DNA from: JBBDYG01 sp040901765
GTDB taxonomy: Bacteria > Planctomycetota > Planctomycetia > Pirellulales > Lacipirellulaceae
NCBI GenBank assembly: GCA_040901765.1
Contig: JBBDYG010000010.1
Span: 1-51,753 of the forward strand
Direction: 5' to 3'
DNA: 51,753 bases
Position numbers and translations under genes: made by a program. The notes beneath the pieces are model-generated. The model made no database searches. It saw nothing but the letters and a program-made list of their open reading frames with translations, and was not told where the DNA came from. This document shows positions 25,535 to 33,651 of the stretch, piece after piece. Position 1 is the first letter of the stretch, and each line of letters opens with the position of its first letter.

Positions 25535-26923
25535 ATGTCGCTGCTCATCAAAAACGGCCGGATAATTACCGCTGGCGACGACTACGTGGCCGATATCTAT
25601 TGCCGCGGTGAAACGATTACGCGGATCGAGGCGAACCTTGCGCCGCCAAGTGAACCGGGATTGGAGGTCATCGACGCGAAGGGGAAGTACGTCTTCCCCG
25701 GGTTCATCGACCCGCACGTTCATATCTATTTGCCGTTCATGGGGACGCACGCGAAGGACACCTACGAGACGGCCAGCCGGGCTGCGCTGGTGGGTGGCAC
25801 GACGACGCTCATCGAGATGGTTTGCCCTAGCCGGGCCGACGACCCGATCGAGGCTTATGAGCTGTGGAAGTCGAAAGCCGCCGGATTGTCGGCTTGCGAC
25901 TATGCGTTTCACATGGGCGTCACGCGGTTCGACGACAACACTCCCGACCAACTGCGAAGAATCGTGGACGACGGTACCGCATCGTTCAAAGTCTTTTTGG
26001 CATATAAAGGGGCGTTCGGCGTCGATGACACCGAACTCTATCGCACACTCGAATTGGCAAAGAAGTGGGGCGTGATCGTAACGGCCCATTGTGAAAATGC
26101 CGACCTCATCGCGCAACTGCAACGGCAACATTTGGCGGAAGGAAGGATGGGACCGGAATGGCATGAGCCATCGCGGCCGCCGGTCGTCGAGGCGGAAGGG
26201 GTACACCATCTGGCGACTTTCGCGGGGCTTACCGGCGCACATGTCTATGTGGTCCACACGTCATGCGACGACGCCCTGCGCGCGGCCCAAGCCGCGCAAT
26301 ATCGCGGCGTGCGGATGTGGGTCGAAACGGTGATTCCCTATTTGATGCTCGACCGAACGCATGCCGAGAAGTCCGACTTCGAAGGCGCGAAATACGTTAT
26401 GTCGCCGCCATTGCGCGAGAAGAGGCATCAGGAGGCGTTGTGGAACTCGTTGCGCACGGGATTGGTGAGCACCGTGGCCACGGACCACGCGCCGTTCGAC
26501 TTCCACGGTCAAAAAGAGATGGGACGCGGTGATTTTACATTGATTCCCAACGGCATCCCCAGCGTCGAGGACCGAATCAACTTGCTCTACACCTACGGCG
26601 TCTGCCGCGGAAGAATTGATCTTGCGCGATTCGTGGATGCCGCCAGCACTCAAGCGGCCCGGCTGTTTGGCTTATTCCCGCGCAAAGGTACGATTCAAAT
26701 CGGCGGTGATGCGGATCTTGTGGTCTACGATCCGAGTTATCGCGGTATAATTTCCGCTACGACGCAACTGATGAATGTCGATTACAGCGTGTTCGAGGCG
26801 ATTCCCATCGAAGGAAGGCCGAGCGTAGTGACAGTCCGAGGTATAGTGCAAGTGCGAGATGGAAAGTTTGTGGGCCAGCAAGACCGCGGGCAGATGCTGC
26901 GCCGCGAAGCGACGCATGGATAA
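25535..26923 (+). CDS. hydA: Dihydropyrimidinase (hydantoinase family)
   Basis: 462 residues, the usual length. The enzyme opens the ring of 5,6-dihydrouracil or dihydrothymine to give N-carbamoyl-beta-alanine, the second step of reductive pyrimidine breakdown. The amidohydrolase fold is clear: FPGFIDPHVHIYLPFMGTHA supplies the first metal histidines (near 61 and 63). FKVFLAYKG near residue 150 carries the lysine that is carbamylated in this family. HCEN, VVHTSC and VATDHAPFDF supply the remaining His and Asp ligands. The active form is a cytosolic homotetramer in known members. It is followed 27 bases later by the exported isochorismatase-like gene. Genes for every other downstream step lie within 10 kb, which favours dihydropyrimidinase over an unspecific hydantoinase or allantoinase. 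Confidence 0.9.
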   Translation: MSLLIKNGRIITAGDDYVADIYCRGETITRIEANLAPPSEPGLEVIDAKGKYVFPGFIDPHVHIYLPFMGTHAKDTYETASRAALVGGTTTLIEMVCPSRADDPIEAYELWKSKAAGLSACDYAFHMGVTRFDDNTPDQLRRIVDDGTASFKVFLAYKGAFGVDDTELYRTLELAKKWGVIVTAHCENADLIAQLQRQHLAEGRMGPEWHEPSRPPVVEAEGVHHLATFAGLTGAHVYVVHTSCDDALRAAQAAQYRGVRMWVETVIPYLMLDRTHAEKSDFEGAKYVMSPPLREKRHQEALWNSLRTGLVSTVATDHAPFDFHGQKEMGRGDFTLIPNGIPSVEDRINLLYTYGVCRGRIDLARFVDAASTQAARLFGLFPRKGTIQIGGDADLVVYDPSYRGIISATTQLMNVDYSVFEAIPIEGRPSVVTVRGIVQVRDGKFVGQQDRGQMLRREATHG

Positions 26924-26950
26924 AACAGTCTTTTACTTGAGGTCCGAACG

Positions 26951-27856
26951 ATGATAAGGATTGTGTTTGCCACAATGATCGCGATTCTTGCGGGGTTCTC
27001 TTACTCGGCCGCGGCGGATAAGCCTGCTCCGCTGCAACTGAGCACTCGCAGCCGACAAGCCGCCGATGGCAGCAGCAAGTATGTAGTCGCTGAGAAAACC
27101 GTCGAATGGCAGCCTGAGCGCACCGCTCTGGTGGTGATCGACATGTGGGACGACCATTGGTGCAAAGGCGCGGCGGCGCGGGTGGTCGAATTGGCGGGGC
27201 CGATGAATGCGGTGATTGCAGAAGCGCGCGAGCGGGGCATTTTCGTCGTCCACTGCCCCAGCACGTGCGTCGATTTTTACGCCGACACCCCACAACGGCA
27301 ACGGGCGATCGACGCGCCGTTTGCCAAGACGCCGGTGCCGCTGGCCGAGAAAGAGCGCTGGGGGACGGCGTGGTGCTGGCCCGACGCGGCCCGCGAAGGG
27401 GACTTGCCGATCGACGACTCCGACATGGGTTGCGACTGCGCAGAGAAATGTACAATCAGCGCGCCATGGAAGCGGCAGATTCCCACCATCGATATCGCCG
27501 AGCAAGACGCTATCACCGACAACGGCCAAGAGCTTTATAACCTGCTTGCCGAACGCGAGATCGACAACGTGCTGGTGATGGGCGTCCACCTTAACATGTG
27601 CGTGCTAGGCCGGCCCTTCGCCATTCGACAGCTCACTTACCTCGGCAAGAACGTGTTGCTGGTGCGCGACATGACCGACACGATGTACAACTCGCAAATG
27701 CGCCCGCAGGTCGATCACTTCACAGGCACGGACCTCGTAGTGGAGCACGTTGAAAAACACTGGTGCCCGTCGATTCTGAGCACCGACCTCATCGGAGGCG
27801 AGCCGTTCCGATTCCAGGAGGATCGCCGGGAAAATCCTCTCGGCAATCAACCGTAG
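26951..27856 (+). CDS. Exported isochorismatase-like cysteine hydrolase
   Basis: 301 residues from the ATG at 26951, preceded by GAGG. The signal peptide is about residues 1-22 (IVFATMIAILAGFSYSAAA). The hydrolase domain follows: TALVVIDMWDDHWC gives the catalytic Asp, and LVMGVHLNMCVLGRPFA the nucleophilic Cys in the usual LxxxH-x-N-x-C setting. The extra Cys cluster GCDCAEKC, near residue 160, is not part of the core of small cytosolic members. Related enzymes cleave nicotinamide, isochorismate, carbamoylated amines or ureido compounds. It lies 27 bases after the dihydropyrimidinase gene, so it may act on a carbamoyl or amide compound outside the cytoplasm, but exported versions occur widely in planctomycetes without this context. 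The substrate is unknown. Confidence 0.85.
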   Translation: MIRIVFATMIAILAGFSYSAAADKPAPLQLSTRSRQAADGSSKYVVAEKTVEWQPERTALVVIDMWDDHWCKGAAARVVELAGPMNAVIAEARERGIFVVHCPSTCVDFYADTPQRQRAIDAPFAKTPVPLAEKERWGTAWCWPDAAREGDLPIDDSDMGCDCAEKCTISAPWKRQIPTIDIAEQDAITDNGQELYNLLAEREIDNVLVMGVHLNMCVLGRPFAIRQLTYLGKNVLLVRDMTDTMYNSQMRPQVDHFTGTDLVVEHVEKHWCPSILSTDLIGGEPFRFQEDRRENPLGNQP

Positions 27857-27896
27857 TCGCTCGCAAAGTGCGTCCTACGAAAACGGTGCCCGGAAC

Positions 27897-28463
27897 TTAC
27901 TTCTGGGTGCATTCGAAGCTGATAGTCGTGTGGACTTCCTCACCGATCGCTGGCACAGGCTGTCCGACGCCGAAGTCCGTGCGCTTGATTTTCAGGCTGG
28001 TCGAGAAACCCGTGCGCGGCGTGCCTGGTGGAAACTCGGCCGTCCGGCCACCGAGCAAATCGAATGTCACCGGTTTCGTCTCGCCATGGATGGTAAGGTC
28101 GCCCGTCACTGTATAACCGTCTTTGATCGCCTCAACCTTCGTGCTTTGAAACGTGATTTCAGGAAACTGCTTCACGTTAAAGAAGTCGGGGCTTTTCAAG
28201 TGATCGTCGCGCTGCTGATTGTTGGTGTCGATGCTGTTCGCGTCGATCGTCAATGCAAACGTCGACAGTTCAGGTGCTTCCTTATTGATACTGAAATCGC
28301 CGGAGATGGTGTTAAATCGCCCATGAATCCAGCTTAGACCGAGATGCGAGATCTGAAACGTCACGCCGGAATGCGCCGGGTCGAGCGTGTATTGCTGGGC
28401 GTGAGAAACAGAGGCCGACTGAAACATCAGCATCATTGCAATAGCAAAAGTAATCCTGCGCAT
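27897..28463 (-). CDS. Exported YceI-family lipid-binding protein
   Basis: 188 residues from an ATG at 28463 with AAGGAG ahead. The signal peptide ends near SVSHAQQ (about residue 23). The mature part is a lipocalin-like beta barrel with the family landmarks YTLDPAHSGVTFQISHLGLS, an RFNTISGDF strand, SIDTNNQQRDDHLKSPDFF, FPEITFQSTKVE, and a final VGQPVPAIGEEVHTTI. YceI proteins bind isoprenoid or polyprenyl lipids in the periplasm, and some help maintain redox balance. No direct link to the pyrimidine genes around it. It converges with the hydrolase gene and is followed upstream by a large palindromic element. Confidence 0.92.
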   Translation of the reverse strand: MRRITFAIAMMLMFQSASVSHAQQYTLDPAHSGVTFQISHLGLSWIHGRFNTISGDFSINKEAPELSTFALTIDANSIDTNNQQRDDHLKSPDFFNVKQFPEITFQSTKVEAIKDGYTVTGDLTIHGETKPVTFDLLGGRTAEFPPGTPRTGFSTSLKIKRTDFGVGQPVPAIGEEVHTTISFECTQK

Positions 28464-28498
28464 TCAAGTGCTCCTTAGTTAAAAGTCAAGAATGTTTT

Positions 28499-28641
28499 GC
28501 CACGGATTGAACACGGATGAACTAGCCGTTAGCTGTCAGCCATCAGCTATCAGCCAGAAATGCAATTTGTTCTGGCTGACGGCTGAGAGCTGATGGCTAA
28601 GAGCTTTCTCATCCGTGTTCAATCCGCGTCCCATCCGTGGC
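28499..28641. repeat. Large intergenic palindrome, CACGGAT and TCAGCC words
   Basis: The outer arms 28499-28520 (GCCACGGATTGAACACGGAT...) and 28609-28641 (ATCCGTGTTCAATCCGCG...) are near-complementary. The inner arms, about 28523-28557 (AGCTGTCAGCCATCAGCTAT...) and 28571-28600 (CTGGCTGACGGCTGAGAGCT...), are also near-complementary. The result is a long double-nested hairpin of about 140 bases made of two different word families, between yceI and preA, which share a strand. Confidence 0.78.
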
Positions 28642-28695
28642 TCCAATAATTCCCCGATCAAGATACCGTTCCGTGGCGGATATTTGTAGACACGG

Positions 28696-29817
28696 TCAGC
28701 CCCGTGCCAGGGCGTCGCTTTGCTGAACGAACTTATCGCCGTGCCATTCGTGATCGGCGCTGACGACTTCCTCCTTGGCCTTTGCGGCCTCCCGCGCTCT
28801 GGCTTGCCGCTGCACGAGATCGTAGTGCGTCGTAAAGTACTGCAGGCTGTGGCCTTTGAAATCGTCGATGGTTTGGAACTTGTGGCGGTCCATGAATACG
28901 TACAGCTCGTCGAGCATTTCGCGGACGCAACGGTAGCCGACTTTCATCACGTAGGTACAAACCTGCACCGTGTCGCAACCTAGCAAGATGAACTGCGCTG
29001 CGTCGTTACCCGATTCAATGCCGCCGATGCCCGAGAGCGTTTTTCCGGGGAACTCTTTGCGAATCACCTGGGCCACCTCCATGCACATTCGCAGGGCGAT
29101 CGGCAGCACGGCCTTGCACGAGTAGCCGCCGGGCGTGCTGTAGCCTTCCACGCTCGGCTCGGGCCGAAGCGTGTCGAGGTTTACGCCGATCACGCTGCGG
29201 ACGGTGTTAATCGCGCTGATGCCGTCGCACCCGGCTCGCAACGCCGCCCGGCTGGGGTCTTCGATGCGGGTTACGTTGGGCGTCATCTTGGTCCACACCG
29301 GCACCTTCGCGGCGCTCATCACCCACTGGCAGACCTCTTCGAGAATTTCCGGGTTCTCGCCCATCGCCGAACCCATTCGTCGTTCGGGCAACCCATGCGG
29401 GCAAGAAAAATTGCACTCCAGCGCATCGACTCCCGCATCTTGGCACCGCTCGACAATCTCAACCCACACGTCCTGGCGGTACTCCTCCATGATCGACGCA
29501 ATCAGCATTCGGTCGGGGTATTTGTCTTTGATCTGCTTGAATTCATCGATCCACGTCTCGAACGGCCGGTCGCTGATCAGCTCGATGTTCTCCCAGCCGA
29601 TGATCTCACTCGAATCGGCCGCGCGCAGCCGGCCATACCGCGGTTGGACGTTCACGACCTTCGACGCATCGAGACTGACCGTCTTGCAGATCACCGCCCC
29701 CCAGCCTTCGTCGAAGGCCTTGCCAATGACGTTAGCATTAGTCCCCGGCGGCCCCGAAGCGATGACGAATGGGTTGGGGAGCTTGAGGCCGTTGACGGTG
29801 GTGGAGAGTGTGGGCAT
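28696..29817 (-). CDS. preA: Dihydropyrimidine dehydrogenase catalytic subunit, PreA-like, without the ferredoxin domain
   Basis: 373 residues. The FMN-binding dihydroorotate-dehydrogenase-like barrel reduces uracil or thymine to the dihydro form. LPNPFVIASGPPGTN (about 13-27) and ICKTVSLDASKV open the barrel. ECNFSCPHGLPERRMG carries the catalytic Cys (residue 139) with the typical active-site loop. WTKMTPN and GIGGIESGNDAAQFILLGCD hold the flavin phosphate. Bacterial PreA and mammalian DPD continue into a C-terminal domain with two 4Fe-4S clusters. Here the chain ends after HEWHGDKFVQQ with no CxxCxxC motif, and no PreT-like flavoprotein lies in the window. The electron donor must therefore be elsewhere or different. 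It is transcribed just downstream of the aminotransferase, separated by palindromic repeats. Confidence 0.85.
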   Translation of the reverse strand: MPTLSTTVNGLKLPNPFVIASGPPGTNANVIGKAFDEGWGAVICKTVSLDASKVVNVQPRYGRLRAADSSEIIGWENIELISDRPFETWIDEFKQIKDKYPDRMLIASIMEEYRQDVWVEIVERCQDAGVDALECNFSCPHGLPERRMGSAMGENPEILEEVCQWVMSAAKVPVWTKMTPNVTRIEDPSRAALRAGCDGISAINTVRSVIGVNLDTLRPEPSVEGYSTPGGYSCKAVLPIALRMCMEVAQVIRKEFPGKTLSGIGGIESGNDAAQFILLGCDTVQVCTYVMKVGYRCVREMLDELYVFMDRHKFQTIDDFKGHSLQYFTTHYDLVQRQARAREAAKAKEEVVSADHEWHGDKFVQQSDALARG

Positions 29818-29838
29818 GGATGGTGAGAAAAGTAGCTA

Positions 29839-29987
29839 AACCACTGATAACGATAATGGACACTAATATCGCATAACGCTCGCATTGGAGAGACCCACAA
29901 CGATCATTGCTTCAGTATACAGCTTACAACGCCTCTCGAAATGCTACCTTGTCCGATATTAGCGCCCATTAGCGTCGATTAGCGGTT
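29839..29987. repeat. Paired GCTAAT-word repeats between preA and the aminotransferase gene
   Basis: The left copy (29839-29870) starts AACCACTGATAACGATAATG. The right copy (29955-29987) is ATTAGCGCCC, ATTAGCGTCG, ATTAGCGGTT, three words at an exact 10-base period. They are inverted with respect to each other across about 85 bases. The right copy overlaps the 3' end of the aminotransferase gene slightly. The family also occurs at 5977-6053 and 10719-10750. Confidence 0.8.
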
Positions 29988-31351
29988 GCGTTTGTCTTCA
30001 ATTCGCTAAGCACCTCATGCAAACAATCCACCAAAAAGTCCGCGTCATCCTTTGCTAAGCACATCGGCGGCTTGATGCGGAGGGTGTTGCCGTAGAGGCC
30101 ACCTTTGCCGAGCAGCAGGCCGCGCTCTTTGGCAAGTTCCAGCACATCGGCAGCTTCGCTGCTGGCGGGTTCTTTCGTTTTGCGGTCGCGCACGAGTTCC
30201 ACGCCGAGCATCAGGCCCATTCCACGGACTTCGCCGATGAGCGGGTGGCGGTCTTGCAGTTCCAGCAGACGTTCCTTCAGGTGTGTGCCGACTTTGAGCG
30301 CGTTCTGCTGGATGTTCTCCCGGTCGATCACTTCGAGCGTCGCGAGGCCCTGCGTCATCGAAATGGGGTTGCCGCCGAAGGTGTTGAAGTGTACGCGGTT
30401 CTTCATCATTGCGGCGATTTCGGGCCGCGTGGTGCAGGCCCCGAGCGGGGCGCCGTTGCCGATCCCCTTGGCCATCGTCACCAGGTCGGGCGTCACGCCC
30501 CAGTTTTCAAAACCCCAGAACTTCGTGCCGGTGCGGCCAAAGCCCGATTGCACTTCGTCGGCAATGCACAGCCCCCCATGCCGGCGAACGATGTCGTAAA
30601 CAATGCCGAAATACTCCGGCGGCGGCGTGATGGCGCCGCCAACGCCCTGAATCGACTCGGCGATGAAGCAGGCGATCTCGCCGCACGTTTCGTACTTGAT
30701 CACGTTTTCCACGTCGTACGCACACTTCAGCCCGCAGCTTGGATACTCCAACTCGTACGGGCAACGGTAGCAGTAGGGCGCGAGCGCGTTCTTCACATTC
30801 ACCGTGGGATTCGATTTGAACTTCCACGTGCTGTGGGCGGTGAGGGCCATCGTCGCCTGCGTGCCGCCGTGGTAGGAGTTGCGCAGACTGATGACATCCT
30901 GGTTGCCGGTGAACTCGCGCGACGACAGGATCCCGATCTCGTTCGCCTCGCTGCCGGAGTTTGTGAAGTACGTGACCGAAAGATTGCTACCAGCCGGCAT
31001 GTGGTCGGCCAGTTTCTTGCCGAATTGGCCGATTGTTGGATGGAGATAGATCGACGTGACATGTTGCAGCTTGCCGACCTGTTCGCGGACCTTCTCGACG
31101 ATCGCGGGATGGCAATGGCCGACCGAGACGGTGACGATGCCCGCGAAGGCGTCGAGATACTGCTTGCCCTTCTCGTCCCACAGATACTGCATGTGGCCTT
31201 CGACAACCAATAGCGGGTCACGGTAATAAGTGATGAGTCCTGGCGAAAGGTACTGCTGCCGGAGCGCGACTACCTCGTGCTTGCTGGGGCCGTCGTAGGG
31301 AGCAGGCTGGTGTTCGCTGGCGGGCAACGTGGCGCAAGTTTGGACGGGCAC
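29969..31351 (-). CDS. Class III PLP aminotransferase, probable beta-alanine / AGXT2-like
   Basis: 460 residues from a GTG at 31351 with GGGGGAG about 9 bases upstream. Fold-type I aminotransferase: TNSGSEANEIG binds the PLP phosphate, CIADEVQSGFGRTGT contains the Asp (265) that contacts the ring nitrogen, and VTMAKGIGNGAPLG contains the Schiff-base Lys (295). The sequence resembles the AGXT2 group, which uses pyruvate or glyoxylate as acceptor and can take beta-alanine or beta-aminoisobutyrate as donor. That would convert the product of beta-ureidopropionase to malonate semialdehyde (or the methyl analogue) for the MmsA-like dehydrogenase at 34692. Other omega-amino acid specificities are possible. 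A Cys-rich stretch, CYRCPYELEYPSCGLKC (about 194-210), is unusual and could bind metal. Confidence 0.87.
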   Translation of the reverse strand: MPVQTCATLPASEHQPAPYDGPSKHEVVALRQQYLSPGLITYYRDPLLVVEGHMQYLWDEKGKQYLDAFAGIVTVSVGHCHPAIVEKVREQVGKLQHVTSIYLHPTIGQFGKKLADHMPAGSNLSVTYFTNSGSEANEIGILSSREFTGNQDVISLRNSYHGGTQATMALTAHSTWKFKSNPTVNVKNALAPYCYRCPYELEYPSCGLKCAYDVENVIKYETCGEIACFIAESIQGVGGAITPPPEYFGIVYDIVRRHGGLCIADEVQSGFGRTGTKFWGFENWGVTPDLVTMAKGIGNGAPLGACTTRPEIAAMMKNRVHFNTFGGNPISMTQGLATLEVIDRENIQQNALKVGTHLKERLLELQDRHPLIGEVRGMGLMLGVELVRDRKTKEPASSEAADVLELAKERGLLLGKGGLYGNTLRIKPPMCLAKDDADFLVDCLHEVLSELKTNATANRR

Positions 31352-31483
31352 GAGTAGACTCCCCCAAAGTGTGAAAGGCGAGAACCGACGCCCGAATTCT
31401 AACGATTGACGTTGACTGCCGCCACCGCGCTCGAATCTACTGAGTTACCTGAAAATGCTAACGAACGCCCGTTGCAATTTAAC

Positions 31484-33022
31484 ATGAATAATACATCCGG
31501 CACCGCCACCACACCAAGCGGCATCGTCGAACTCACCACCGACCTGAGCGGCTCGCCCTACTACAACGCCGCCATGGCGCCGACGCGCCTCTCCGAACGA
31601 CATTGGGGCTTGAAGGACTTTGCGGTTCTGTGGATTTCGATGGCGGCCTGCATTCCGACATACATGCTCGCGTCGGGGCTGATTAACGAGGGAATGAACT
31701 GGTGGCAGGCGGTGCTGACGATCTTCCTGGGCAACGTAATCGTCCTGCTGCCAATGGTCCTCAACGCCCACGCGGGAACCAAGTACGGCATCCCGTTCCC
31801 CGTTTACTGCCGGGCGGCGTTTGGAATTCGCGGGGCGAATGTGCCCGCGATATTGCGGGCGCTGGTGGCGTGCGGGTGGTTCGGAATCCAGACATGGATC
31901 GGCGGCGAAGCGATCTACATGATCATGAAGGTTTTCTTGCCGTCGTGGAGTACTTTGCCGTCGCTCCCGGTGCTGGGAATTAACGCCGCCCAGTTTGGTT
32001 GTTTCCTGTTCTTTTGGCTCATCAATATGTGGGTCATCTACAAGGGGATCGAGTCGATCCGCATCTTGCTCAACATCAAAGCGCCGCTGCTCATCCTCTT
32101 GGGCCTGGCGCTACTGGCCTGGGCCTACGATCAGGCGGGGGGATTTGGCGAGATGCTTTCTCGGCCGTCGCAGTTTGCGGCGGGACAACCGAAAGCCGGC
32201 CAATTCTGGAGCCATTTTATTATCGGGCTGACGGCTAACGTCAGCTTCTGGGCCACGCTCGCGCTGAACATTCCCGACTTCAGCCGCTATGCCCGTTCGC
32301 AACGCGATCAGGTGTTGGGCCAAGTACTCGGTCTGCCGACGACGATGGGGCTGTACTCGTTCATCGGCGTGGCAGTGACCTCGGCGGCGTTTGTGATCTA
32401 CGCCGAATTGCCGGCCGACGAGAAGAGGAATCTCTGGTATCCGATCTTTTTGCTATCGTTGTTCGAGAATCCGATTGTCTTGATCGTGGCGATGGTCTCA
32501 CTGTGCATTGCCACGCTCGCCACCAATATCGCGGCCAACGTCGTCAGCCCGGCGAACGATTTTGCGCACCTTTGGCCGCGGCGGATTTCCTTCCGAATCG
32601 GCGGACTCATCACAGGCGTGATCGGCATCTTGATTCAACCGTGGCACCTGCTCGCTAACGCGAGCGTCTACATTGATAAGTGGCTAGTCGGTTACTCGCT
32701 GCTCCTCGGAGCGGTGGGGGGCATCTTGATTGCCGACTACATCGTGCTGCGCCGCACGCGGCTCGATTTGCCCGGCCTATACCTGCGCCGCGGGCCATAT
32801 TGGTACGCCGGTGGATTCAATCCCTGCGCGATGATCGCCCTCGCAGCGGGCATCGTGCCGTGCCTACCCGGCTTCTTCGCGGCAGTCGGCTGGATCAAGG
32901 TCAGCCACTTCTGGGCCGGCGTCTATAGCTTCGCGTGGTTTGTGAGTTTCGGCGTGGCATTTGTGGTATATTTAGCGTTGATGACTGCGTTCAATCATCG
33001 GAATCAGCCCGAGAGCGTTTGA
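31484..33022 (+). CDS. NCS1 family nucleobase/allantoin transporter
   Basis: About 512 residues from the ATG at 31484; a TTG at 31406 is in frame but has no ribosome site and adds a low-complexity extension. The family opening is clear: RLSERHWGLKDFAVLWISMA, with the cytoplasmic N-terminus before about 12 transmembrane helices. CIPTYMLASGLINEGMNWWQ and YGIPFPVYCRAAFGIRGAN are NCS1 signature regions; FGIQTWIGGEAIY and NIPDFSRYARSQRDQ follow. These proteins import uracil, cytosine, thymine, hydantoin or allantoin with sodium or protons. Placed among dihydropyrimidinase, PreA and beta-ureidopropionase genes, uracil or thymine is the best guess. It is divergent from the aminotransferase gene with a 132-base gap. 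Confidence 0.9.
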   Translation: MNNTSGTATTPSGIVELTTDLSGSPYYNAAMAPTRLSERHWGLKDFAVLWISMAACIPTYMLASGLINEGMNWWQAVLTIFLGNVIVLLPMVLNAHAGTKYGIPFPVYCRAAFGIRGANVPAILRALVACGWFGIQTWIGGEAIYMIMKVFLPSWSTLPSLPVLGINAAQFGCFLFFWLINMWVIYKGIESIRILLNIKAPLLILLGLALLAWAYDQAGGFGEMLSRPSQFAAGQPKAGQFWSHFIIGLTANVSFWATLALNIPDFSRYARSQRDQVLGQVLGLPTTMGLYSFIGVAVTSAAFVIYAELPADEKRNLWYPIFLLSLFENPIVLIVAMVSLCIATLATNIAANVVSPANDFAHLWPRRISFRIGGLITGVIGILIQPWHLLANASVYIDKWLVGYSLLLGAVGGILIADYIVLRRTRLDLPGLYLRRGPYWYAGGFNPCAMIALAAGIVPCLPGFFAAVGWIKVSHFWAGVYSFAWFVSFGVAFVVYLALMTAFNHRNQPESV

Positions 33023-33056
33023 AGACTCGGCCGACAGCAGGTAATCGGATAGACAG

Positions 33057-33644
33057 ATGGCCCAATACGACGGCATCTTGGCGCTGGAAAGAATGGAGCG
33101 TGCCGTGTTCAAAGTACGAGAGCGGTTATTGCGAGCGACTGGCGCACTAGAGGCGGCCGGAGTTCCGTACGCGGTAGTGGGCGGAAACGCGGTCGGAGCC
33201 TGGGTCGAGCAAATCGACGAATCCGCCGTACGGACGACGCAGGATGTCGATTTGGTAGTTCGCCGCGTTGATTTTGACGCCGTCAAGACAGCGCTAGAAT
33301 CGGTGGGATTTATTTTCCGTCACGCAGCCCGAATCGATATGTTCCTTGACGGACCTGGAGCGAAGGCTCGCGATGCCGTCCATATTTTGTTCTCGGGAGA
33401 AAAAGTGCGAGAGGGAGATGTCGCCGAAGTTCCCGATGTCGCAGAATCGACATCCTTCAGTGCGTTTCGCGTGTTGGATTTGGAATCTCTGGTGCGAATG
33501 AAGCTCACCGCTTATCGCAGAAAAGACCAGGTTCACTTGCTAGACATGATCGGCGTCGGACTGGTTGACGATACGTGGCCCGCCAAGTATCCGACCGAAC
33601 TCGCTGATCGCTTACAGCATCTGCTGGATACGCCCGACGAATAA
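33057..33644 (+). CDS. Nucleotidyltransferase-fold protein (AbiEii/MNT-like)
   Basis: 195 residues. The N-terminal helix is followed by VPYAVVGGNAVGAWV and TTQDVDLVVRRVD, the G-G and D-x-D elements of the polymerase-beta nucleotidyltransferase fold. A later segment, VLDLESLVRMKLTAYRRKDQVHLLDMI, matches the K-x-x-A-x-x-x-R-x-K-D-x-x-D-L motif common in stand-alone members linked with toxin-antitoxin and abortive-infection systems. No HEPN or AbiEi-like partner lies next to it. The gene follows the transporter by 34 bases on the same strand and converges with the nitrilase gene (7-base gap). A role in pyrimidine metabolism is unlikely. The specific target, protein or RNA, is unknown. Confidence 0.75.
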   Translation: MAQYDGILALERMERAVFKVRERLLRATGALEAAGVPYAVVGGNAVGAWVEQIDESAVRTTQDVDLVVRRVDFDAVKTALESVGFIFRHAARIDMFLDGPGAKARDAVHILFSGEKVREGDVAEVPDVAESTSFSAFRVLDLESLVRMKLTAYRRKDQVHLLDMIGVGLVDDTWPAKYPTELADRLQHLLDTPDE

Positions 33645-33651
33645 TCATCGT

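Noticed and set aside
30245..31213. Long plus-strand open frame antisense to the aminotransferase
   Set aside because: The opposite strand encodes an unmistakable aminotransferase with an intact PLP lysine. The antisense product is rich in Asp, Arg and Ala without motifs.
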